NCBI RefSeq assembly: GCF_900105755.1
Contig: NZ_FNTQ01000001.1
Coordinates: 62,001-126,000 of the forward strand
From: Streptomyces sp. Ag109_O5-10
GTDB lineage: Bacteria > Actinomycetota > Actinomycetes > Streptomycetales > Streptomycetaceae
DNA length: 64,000 nucleotides
Direction: 5' to 3'
Below the pieces are notes generated by a model. The model saw only the letters and a list, made by a program, of their open reading frames with translations, was not told where the DNA came from and made no database searches. Of the stretch, positions 25,296 to 32,155 are shown one piece after another (within the stretch, counting starts at the first letter, position 1; every line of letters starts with the position of its first letter). The position numbers and the translations under genes were made by a program.

Positions 25296-26932
25296 CCGTG
25301 ACGCCCGCACCCGTCCCGCCCTCCTGCTGGTGGCGGGAGGCGGTCTGTTACGAGATACACCCGAGGGCCTTCGCCGACGGCAACGCGGACGGCGTCGGCG
25401 ACCTCCCCGGTGCCACCGCCCGGCTGGAGCATCTGGCGGGACTGGGCGTGGACGCGGTGTGGATCACTCCCTTCTACCCCTCGCCGTTGGCGGACGGTGG
25501 TTACGACATCGCCGATCACACCGGCGTGGCGGCCGACCTCGGAACGGCCGCCGATTTCGCCGCCCTGGTGACGAAGGCGCACACGCTCGGCCTCAAGGTC
25601 CTCGTGGACGTGGTCCCCAACCACACCTCGCACCGGCACCCCTGGTTCCGCGCGGCGCTCGCCGCCGGTCCGCGGTCTGCGGCCAGGGAGCGCTACCTCT
25701 TCCGGGACGGCCGCGGGGAGAAGGGTGAACTGCCGCCCAACGACTGGCAGTCCGCCTTCGGCGGTCCCGCCTGGACCCGGATCGACGAGGCGGACGGCCT
25801 CCCCGGCCAGTGGTACCTGCACCTGCACGCCCCGGAGCAACCCGACCTGAACTGGCGCAACACCGAGGTGCCCGCCGAGTTCGAGCGGATACTCCGGCAC
25901 TGGCTGGACCAGGGCGTCGACGGGTTCCGCGTAGACGTCGCGCACACCCTGTTCAAGGCGGAGGGTCTGCCCGACGCGGGTCCCGGCCAGCACCAGGACG
26001 TGCACCGCAACCATCTGATGCCCTACTACGACCAGGAAGAGCTGCACCCGCAGTTCCGGAGGTGGCGGGCCCTCCTGGACAACCACCCCGCCCCAGCGGG
26101 AGCGGTGCCGCCGCACGAGCGGGTGATGGTCGCCGAGGCCGGCGTCTTCGACCGCGAACGCCTGGCACGCTACGTCGCGCCCGGCGAGATGCAGCAGATC
26201 TTCAACTTCGCCTTTCTGGAGAGCGCTTGGGACGGACCGGCGATGCGTGACGTGATCGACCGGTCCGTGCAGGCCATGTCCGCGGTGGGCGCTCCCGTGA
26301 CCTGGGTGCTGTCCAGTCACGATGCGGTGCGTCCGGTCACCCGCTACGGAGGGGGCCCACTGGGCGAGCGGCGCGCTCGTGCGGCGGCGCTGCTGATGCT
26401 GGCCCTTCCCGGGGCGGCCTACGTGTACCAGGGCGAGGAACTCGGCCTGCCGCAGGCCCACGTTCCGGACGACCGGATCCGAGACCCCTTGTGGGAACGT
26501 TCCGGGCACCGCGTCCGAGGACGTGACGGCAGCCGGGTGCCCCTGCCCTGGGCGGGCGGTGTCCCGCCGTACGGCTTCAGCGACGCCGACCCCGACAGCT
26601 GCTGGCTTCCGCAGCCGCCGGGCTGGGCCGCTCTCACCGTGGCGGCTCAGCGGGACGACGCCTCCTCCATGTTCACGCTGTACCGCGCGGCGCTGCACCT
26701 GCGGCGCGCCCACCCGCCCATGCGCACCGGACTGCACCTGCAGGGCCCCGCGAGCGGCGAATGGTTCGCCTTCGACCGGTCGGCAGGCCTGCGGTGCCTG
26801 GTCAACTTCGGTGCGCGCCCCGTCAGGCTGGACGACCGTGCCCGGGTGCTGCTGTCCAGCGCACCGCTCGACGGCAGGGATGTCCCGCAGGACACCACCG
26901 TCTGGATCGTTCTCGAGGAGTACCCGCAGTGA
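25292..26932 (+). CDS. GH13 family alpha-glucosidase-like enzyme
   Basis: This 546-residue cytoplasmic (beta/alpha)8 enzyme has WWREAVCYEIHPRAFADGNADG at its start and the conserved VVPNHTS. The nucleophile Asp is in DGFRVDVAH (about residue 214), the acid/base Glu in VAEAG (about 286), and the transition-state Asp in SSHD, where NHD is more usual. The layout is like alpha-glucosidases and related exo-acting GH13 members. It would remove an alpha-glucosyl unit from the imported sugar. ATGA overlap with the upstream gene and GTGA overlap downstream show tight coupling. Confidence 0.9.
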   Translation: MTVTPAPVPPSCWWREAVCYEIHPRAFADGNADGVGDLPGATARLEHLAGLGVDAVWITPFYPSPLADGGYDIADHTGVAADLGTAADFAALVTKAHTLGLKVLVDVVPNHTSHRHPWFRAALAAGPRSAARERYLFRDGRGEKGELPPNDWQSAFGGPAWTRIDEADGLPGQWYLHLHAPEQPDLNWRNTEVPAEFERILRHWLDQGVDGFRVDVAHTLFKAEGLPDAGPGQHQDVHRNHLMPYYDQEELHPQFRRWRALLDNHPAPAGAVPPHERVMVAEAGVFDRERLARYVAPGEMQQIFNFAFLESAWDGPAMRDVIDRSVQAMSAVGAPVTWVLSSHDAVRPVTRYGGGPLGERRARAAALLMLALPGAAYVYQGEELGLPQAHVPDDRIRDPLWERSGHRVRGRDGSRVPLPWAGGVPPYGFSDADPDSCWLPQPPGWAALTVAAQRDDASSMFTLYRAALHLRRAHPPMRTGLHLQGPASGEWFAFDRSAGLRCLVNFGARPVRLDDRARVLLSSAPLDGRDVPQDTTVWIVLEEYPQ

Positions 26933-28305
26933 GTGACCTGTCAGGCATCGACCTGTCCGCAGTGGTGAAGGCCTACGACGTCCGAGGCGTCGTACCCGAA
27001 CAACTCAACGAAGATCTTGCCCTGTTGTTCGGCGCGGCCTTCGTCGAGACGACGGGTGCCGAGGCCATCGTGACGGGCCACGATATGCGGTCCAGTTCGC
27101 CCGGTCTCGCCGCGGCCTTCGCGCGCGGTGCCGCCGCGCAGGGAGCCGACGTCACCGAGATCGGCCTGTGTTCCACGGACGAGCTGTACTACGCCAGCGG
27201 CACCCTGGGGCTGGCCGGCGCGATGTTCACGGCCAGCCACAATCCCGCCCGCTACAACGGCATCAAGATGTGCCGTCCGGGCGCGGCTCCGATCGGTCAG
27301 GACACCGGACTGCGCGAGATCCGCGCCCTCGTGGAACGCTGGGCCGCGGGTGAGGGCCTGCCCGAACCGCGACGGCCCGAGGGTTCCGTCGTCCGCCGCG
27401 ACATGCTGGAGGAGTACGCGGCCCACCTGCTCTCGCTCGTCGACCTCTCCGGCATCCGCCCGCTCAGAATCGTGGTGGACGCCGGCAACGGAATGAGCGG
27501 ACTCACCGCGCCGGCCGTCCTCGGCAAGGTTCCGGTCGAGGTCGTCCCCCTCTACTTCGAGCTCGACGGGACGTTTCCGCACCACGAGGCCAATCCGCTC
27601 AACCCGGCCAATATCGTCGACCTGCAGAACGCGGTACGGGAGAACGCAGCCGACCTGGGGCTCGCCTTCGACGGTGACGCCGACCGCTGTTTCGTCGTCG
27701 ACGAGCGCGGCGAGGCGGTGACGCCGTCGGCGGTGACCGCACTGATCGCCGTCCGGCTGCTCGCCGAGCATCCGGGGAGCACGGTGCTGCACAACCTGAT
27801 CACGTCGAGGACAGTGCCCGAGGTGGTCCGCGAGCACGGCGGCACGCCCGTCCGCACCCGGGTGGGTCACTCGTTCATCAAGGCCGAGATGAACCGGACG
27901 AACGCGGTGTTCGGCGGCGAACACTCCGCGCACTACTACTTCCGGGACTTCTACAACGCGGACACCGGCATGCTCGCCGCCCTCCATGTGATCGCGGCTC
28001 TCGGTTCACAGCCGGAGGCGCTGTCCGGCCTGGTGCGCCGCTATCAGCGCATGCCCGCATCCGGTGAGATCAACTCCACCGTCCGTGACACGCAGTCCAC
28101 TCTCGCGGCAGTCCGCGAGCACTTCACCGCGCGTCCCGGCGTCGCCACCGACGACCTCGACGGCCTCACCGTCTCCGCCCCCACATGGTGGTTCAACCTC
28201 CGTCCCTCCAACACCGAACCGCTCCTACGGCTCAACGTGGAAGCGACGGAGTCGTCGACCCTGAACCGCATACGAGACGAGGTCCTGACACTCGTCCGCG
28301 CATGA
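26929..28305 (+). CDS. Phosphomannomutase/phosphoglucomutase
   Basis: This 458-residue alpha-D-phosphohexomutase has all four family signatures: the phosphoserine loop TASHNP (about residue 103), metal loop DGDADR (about 248), sugar-binding GEHSAHYYF (about 330) and phosphate-binding RPSNTEP (about 426). It interconverts hexose 1- and 6-phosphates. Following GH130, mannose-1-phosphate to mannose-6-phosphate is the natural step. GTG 26929 overlaps the GH13 stop by 4 nt, and it is the last gene of the operon. Confidence 0.92.
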   Translation: MSDLSGIDLSAVVKAYDVRGVVPEQLNEDLALLFGAAFVETTGAEAIVTGHDMRSSSPGLAAAFARGAAAQGADVTEIGLCSTDELYYASGTLGLAGAMFTASHNPARYNGIKMCRPGAAPIGQDTGLREIRALVERWAAGEGLPEPRRPEGSVVRRDMLEEYAAHLLSLVDLSGIRPLRIVVDAGNGMSGLTAPAVLGKVPVEVVPLYFELDGTFPHHEANPLNPANIVDLQNAVRENAADLGLAFDGDADRCFVVDERGEAVTPSAVTALIAVRLLAEHPGSTVLHNLITSRTVPEVVREHGGTPVRTRVGHSFIKAEMNRTNAVFGGEHSAHYYFRDFYNADTGMLAALHVIAALGSQPEALSGLVRRYQRMPASGEINSTVRDTQSTLAAVREHFTARPGVATDDLDGLTVSAPTWWFNLRPSNTEPLLRLNVEATESSTLNRIRDEVLTLVRA

Positions 28306-28351
28306 CGGAGAGGGGCCGGACGTCCTGACCGTGGCGCTCGAGCATGCGGAA

Positions 28352-29284
28352 CTAGTCGGTCAGCGGAGGGTTGCCGGGAGCCGCGGCGACGGCATCCGCT
28401 CTCAGGGGCAGTTCGAGGTCGGCCACCAGGCGCTGGGGGTAGAAGCGCACTCGTCGGCCGGTGCCGTCGTCGTCGCCGGTGACGCCCGGGCGCGTCCATT
28501 CCAGCTCGGCGTGTCCGGACAGGTGGAGGCTGCGTCCGGTGGCGAAGTCCAAGAAGACGAGCGTCGCGGTGGGGTCCGTGCTGAGGTTGCCGAGGGTGTT
28601 GAACATGTTGTTGCCCGAGTAGTCGGGCCACCACAGCTGCCCGTTCTCAGCCCGGACGAATCCCGGCGACCCGCCGCGGTGCGAGGCGTCGTTGCCCCGG
28701 GTGGGATGGGTGGTGCCGATCAGAAAGGTGTCGGACCGTCGGACCAAGGCGATGTCGTCGTGCGTCAAAGCGCTTCCTCGCCGTGCCGGCCCCGCGCTGA
28801 CAGCCGAATCGGGCGCGGTGTGCAGGTGCCGGCCCTGGATGTACTGAGGGCAGTTTCCGTACAGCTGCTCCACACCGACGTACAGGCCGCTCGCGTCGGC
28901 GCGGATGAGAGTGCCGTTGATGCGCAGTCGCCGACGCGTGGTGAACTCGACGACGATCAGCCCGACCGGCTGATGCTCGGGAAGACGCCGCAGCGGTGCA
29001 CCCTCCGTGGGCAGCGCCTGCACATGCAGGACATCCGGTGAGACGGCGCGCAGGAATCCGGGAGGACCGACGAGCGGGGTGATCCACAGTCGGCCGTCAA
29101 CGTCACGGCCGGTGATCGCCGCGAAGGTGCGATCCGCCAAGAACTGCGAGACCCCGCTGCGCAGCTGCGCGGGAGCCAGCATGCCTCTGAGCCGGGCAGC
29201 CTCTCCGGCTACCCCCGCACGGCGCTGTACGGACAGCTCGCCTTCGTGAAAACCCTCATGCACGTCGCGCATCGAGTCGATCAT
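28352..29284 (-). CDS. Pyridoxamine 5'-phosphate oxidase-like FMN-binding protein
   Basis: This protein of about 310 residues contains two split-barrel halves typical of PPOX-like flavin-binding proteins. These include FAAITGRDVDGRLWITPLVG in the first half and SDTFLIGTTHP with GLPQ-like ENGQLWWPDYSGNNMFNTLG in the second. The ATG at 29284 follows GGAAGGAAG. It is divergent from a CGNR regulator across two dyads and converges with the sugar operon. Members reduce or bind small oxidised substrates with FMN or F420; the substrate is unknown. Confidence 0.8.
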   Translation of the reverse strand: MIDSMRDVHEGFHEGELSVQRRAGVAGEAARLRGMLAPAQLRSGVSQFLADRTFAAITGRDVDGRLWITPLVGPPGFLRAVSPDVLHVQALPTEGAPLRRLPEHQPVGLIVVEFTTRRRLRINGTLIRADASGLYVGVEQLYGNCPQYIQGRHLHTAPDSAVSAGPARRGSALTHDDIALVRRSDTFLIGTTHPTRGNDASHRGGSPGFVRAENGQLWWPDYSGNNMFNTLGNLSTDPTATLVFLDFATGRSLHLSGHAELEWTRPGVTGDDDGTGRRVRFYPQRLVADLELPLRADAVAAAPGNPPLTD

Positions 29285-29339
29285 CAGTCTTCCTTCCCCA
29301 TGCGCCGGAACGGCCGCCACCCCTTTCCCGTCGCACGAT

Positions 29340-29427
29340 CTAACGCTTGCAAGCCAAGTGAAGCGTTAGGTACATCTTGGCGCGGCCCGACGCCCGTGTC
29401 AAACGGTTGGAGCCATATGTAACCGTT
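29340..29427. promoter_or_regulatory. Two inverted repeats of identical geometry in a divergent promoter
   Basis: CTAACGCTT-N12-AAGCGTTAG (29340-29369) and AACGGTT-N12-AACCGTT (29402-29427) share the same 12-nt spacer. Their centres are 60 bp apart, between the PPOX-like gene and the CGNR gene. Half sites follow AAC(G/C)(G/C)TT. Likely operator for the CGNR protein. Confidence 0.65.
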
Positions 29428-29449
29428 AGAAGTGCTGTAGCCTGGGCAG

Positions 29450-30094
29450 ATGGACACCAAGGCACCCCTCATGGGCGAGCCGCTCCCCGTGGAGCTGATG
29501 AACACCATCTGGGCCGATCGCCACGGCCGGTACGACGCGCTGCGTGACCCGGGGGGCGTCGAAGCATGGCTGTCCTCCGTCTGCTCCCGAACAGACCTGA
29601 TGACGGCGGACGACATCGACGGACTCACCGCACCGGACCTCCACCGGCTGGGCGACCGGTTGATCAGCCTGCGTGATGCCCTCCGCCGACTGGCCGCGGA
29701 GGTCACCCAGGAGCCACGGCCGGAAGCCTCGTCCGAGATCCTTGAACTGTCCACGGCCGTTCACGTGCTCAACGAGGCTGCCGGCGAGACACCTCACTGG
29801 CCGGTGTTGCGCTGGGCCCCGGGTGCCGAGCCCGCACGCCACGGGCACACCGGCGGAAAGGCGGCATGGGCAGCCCTGTCCGCCATCGCCCAAGAGGGGG
29901 TCATTTTCTTCAGCCAGAACTCCCGTCACCAGCTCCGCGCCTGCCTGGCACCGGGCTGCGTCCTGTACTTCCTGAAGAATCACCCCCGCCGGGAATGGTG
30001 CTCCACGAGCTGCGGCAACCGGGCCCGCTCCGCACGGCACTACCAACGACACCATCGGAGCACGGGCCTGACCGTTGCGCCGCGCACCGAGTAG
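29450..30094 (+). CDS. CGNR zinc-finger (ABATE domain) regulator
   Basis: This 214-residue protein has an N-terminal ABATE-like helical domain (PLPVELMNTIWADRHGRYDAL) and a C-terminal CGNR zinc ribbon: LRACLAPGCVLYFLK, then REWCSTSCGNRARSARHY. The four Cys and the CGNRARSARHY signature are intact. Such proteins are presumed transcription regulators. ATG 29450 lies 22 nt after the second dyad, supporting autoregulation and control of the divergent PPOX-like gene. Confidence 0.88.
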   Translation: MDTKAPLMGEPLPVELMNTIWADRHGRYDALRDPGGVEAWLSSVCSRTDLMTADDIDGLTAPDLHRLGDRLISLRDALRRLAAEVTQEPRPEASSEILELSTAVHVLNEAAGETPHWPVLRWAPGAEPARHGHTGGKAAWAALSAIAQEGVIFFSQNSRHQLRACLAPGCVLYFLKNHPRREWCSTSCGNRARSARHYQRHHRSTGLTVAPRTE

Positions 30095-30288
30095 AGCCGC
30101 GACCTCGATCGTGCAGCACGTCCGGAGCGTGCGCCTGTCTGCTCCGTGGTGTGCGCGGTTGCTCCCCGCCCTGCAGCCTTGCACGCCGGGACACGCCTCC
30201 CGTTACCGTACGTGTCGGCATATGGCCCGATTGAGTCACCGGCGGGGCTTGGCGAGTGAACAGGCGTGGTGGCGGGTGGGAGGCAGGC

Positions 30289-31020
30289 ATGGGCGAACTC
30301 GCGGTTCCCTTGTGGGACCTGGGCAACGGGCAGGGTGTGCGGCAGCTGGCAGAGCTCGGCCTCGCCCTGCTGCTGTCGAGTCTGATCGGATGGGAGAGAG
30401 CAGCTCAGCAGAAGAGCGCGGGCCTGCGCACGCACACCCTGGTCGGGATAGCGAGTGCTCTGATGATGGAGGTCTCCCAGCACGGTTTCTCCAATGTGCT
30501 GGGCCTGGACAACGTCTCCTTCGACCCCTCGAGGGTGGCGTCCCAGATCGTCTCCGGGATCGGCTTCATAGGCGGCGGCATCATATTCGTGCGGCGCGAC
30601 GCCGTCCGCGGGCTGACCACCGCCGCCACGGTGTGGCTCACCTGTGCCGTCGGCATGGCCTGCGGCGGCGGCCTGCCGGTACTGGCCCTGGCCGTCACCG
30701 TCCTGCACTTCCTCGTCGTCCGCGGCTATCCCCTGCTCCTCGGCAGGGTGAAAGCCGGACCGGCACCGTCCGCGGTCGAACTGCACATGACGTACCGCAC
30801 CGGGACCGCCCTGCTGCCCCGGCTGATGCAGACCTGCACCCGGCGCGGATTCCGCATTCTCCAGGTCAAGGTCGAGCGGCTGCCGGGGGGCGCGGATCCC
30901 GCCGCCCATGTCCTGCTCGAACTCGACGGAAGCACCGACACCCACGGCCTGACCACAGAGCTCTTCCAGGACGACGGCGTGATCGATGTCGTCCTGCGCC
31001 CGAGCGTCGAGCCGGAGTGA
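30289..31020 (+). CDS. MgtC/SapB family membrane protein
   Basis: This protein of about 243 residues has the MgtC hydrophobic domain (LAELGLALLLSSLIGWERA, AGLRTHTLVGIASALMM, GIGFIGGGIIFV, GLTTAATVWLTCAVGMACG) followed by a soluble ACT-like C-terminal domain. MgtC proteins modulate Mg2+ or phosphate homeostasis and F-type ATPase. ATG 30289 follows GGGAGGCAGGC. About 190 bases upstream contain no gene and could be a leader, but I could not identify a known riboswitch fold. Confidence 0.9.
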   Translation: MGELAVPLWDLGNGQGVRQLAELGLALLLSSLIGWERAAQQKSAGLRTHTLVGIASALMMEVSQHGFSNVLGLDNVSFDPSRVASQIVSGIGFIGGGIIFVRRDAVRGLTTAATVWLTCAVGMACGGGLPVLALAVTVLHFLVVRGYPLLLGRVKAGPAPSAVELHMTYRTGTALLPRLMQTCTRRGFRILQVKVERLPGGADPAAHVLLELDGSTDTHGLTTELFQDDGVIDVVLRPSVEPE

Positions 31021-31142
31021 CCCCGGCCGCCCGCGCGCCCTCCGTCCGTCGGAGCGTGTTGTCGGTGGCGACCACACGTGCAACTCCAGGCTGAGGCCAC
31101 CCGGCGCAGGACCGGGTCACGTTGCGCTCCGGCGGCCGCTCG

Positions 31143-31445
31143 TCATCGAAGTGGTACCGCCGGGTCGATGAGGCCCGCGTCGCGGAAGCCCGACCAGAGT
31201 GCGGGTGGGCCAAGGTGATGTTGTCCGTGATCTCGGTGGGGGATGCCGCTCCGACCAGGATCGTGGCCACGGCGGGGTGGGTGAGGGGGAAGTGGAGTGC
31301 CGCGGCCCGTAGCGGCACCTGGTGGCGGCCGCAGATTTCCTTGAGCCGCAGGGCCCGTTGAGCACGTCCTCGGGAACGGGGCGGTAGTTGTAGGGGGGAT
31401 CGGACAACCCTTGATGAGCGGGCCCCGCGCAAAGGGCACGGGAGC
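31143..31445 (-). pseudogene. Aldo/keto reductase C-terminal remnant with frameshifts
   Basis: Three overlapping minus-strand frames together give the C-terminal third of an aldo/keto reductase. YNYRPVPEDVLN lies in one frame, RLKEICGRHQVPLRAAAL and FPLTHPAVATILVGAAS in the next, and WSGFRDAGLIDPAVPLR, ending at TGA 31143, in the third. The order matches aldose 1-dehydrogenase-like proteins. At least two frameshifts and a missing 5' two-thirds make it non-functional. Confidence 0.72.
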
Positions 31446-32155
31446 CTGGTCGTGATCCACACGCCCGTCTGCCGACGCTATGTCCACCGCTGCTGACCGA
31501 ACGAGGGCGATGTCCGCCCTGTCCGATATCGCGCGTACGGGCTCATCAGCAGCCGGTCCGACCACCCCTGCGGCCACGACGGGCCGCTCCGGGCCGGGCG
31601 CCTGGGTTGCCGGCGTCGCCGACCGGTGGCGTGCGGCAGTGGAAAAGGCCCGGCCGGAAAGCATCGGCAGGCGCGCGCTCACGGTCCCGCTGAATTATGT
31701 CGCACTTTCCCGGCAGAGCCGGAGCTAATTCCGAAGGGAAAGTCAGAATTCCGTGGCACCAGATGCGTGCTGCTCATTCTGCGACCGACCGGCCCGTCGG
31801 GGCAATGACGGAACCAGGAGCATTTGTGCGACTGCGCAAATGAGAAGCCCTGGTTAGGCCACCACCGCCCAAAGAGTGCGTATGGCCCTGATCCGCGCAA
31901 ACCGGGTTGCCGATGGGGCAGTTGCTCTGTCCAGGCGTTCCGCGCCCCATCCGGTCCGCGCACAGGAGTACGGCGACCCACAGCAATTGTGCAGTTGCTG
32001 TCTATTTTTCGGCTTCCAGTGACGCGGAAATGAACTCGTAACAAGTCATGCATTGACAGCCGGACCGCGCGCGGCAGCTAATTAAGCGCTGCGCATCGGC
32101 GTATGCATATTCCTGCCACCGGTCTCCTATGGGGGCCAAATATGACAGGTGGAAC
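31446..32155. other. AT-richer leader/promoter region of the S53 peptidase
   Basis: No gene is supported. From about 31690 composition becomes clearly less GC-rich. The region holds the stem-loop at 31812-31855 and a TTGACA at 32053-32058 with TAATTA 20 bases later, a weak promoter candidate. AGGTGG before 32156 serves as ribosome binding site. Confidence 0.5.
31812..31855. promoter_or_regulatory. Long two-part stem-loop upstream of the S53 peptidase
   Basis: Outer arms AACCAGG/CCTGGTT (31812-31818, 31849-31855) enclose an inner hairpin CATTTGTGC-GACT-GCGCAAATG (31821-31842, one G-T pair). No T-tract follows. It could be an mRNA leader structure or a factor-independent terminator. Confidence 0.45.

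Noticed and set aside
24821..26737. A 638-codon antisense frame opposite the Gfo/GH13 genes
   Set aside because: The plus-strand genes have full catalytic motifs and coupled starts; the antisense frame has none.
30095..30288. Possible magnesium riboswitch before the MgtC-like gene
   Set aside because: I could not build a convincing conserved M-box fold from the sequence; a covariance search would decide.
32053..32084. Standard sigma-70-type promoter for the S53 gene
   Set aside because: TTGACA and TAATTA are spaced 20 bases apart, too long for confidence; kept only as a weak candidate in the leader entry.
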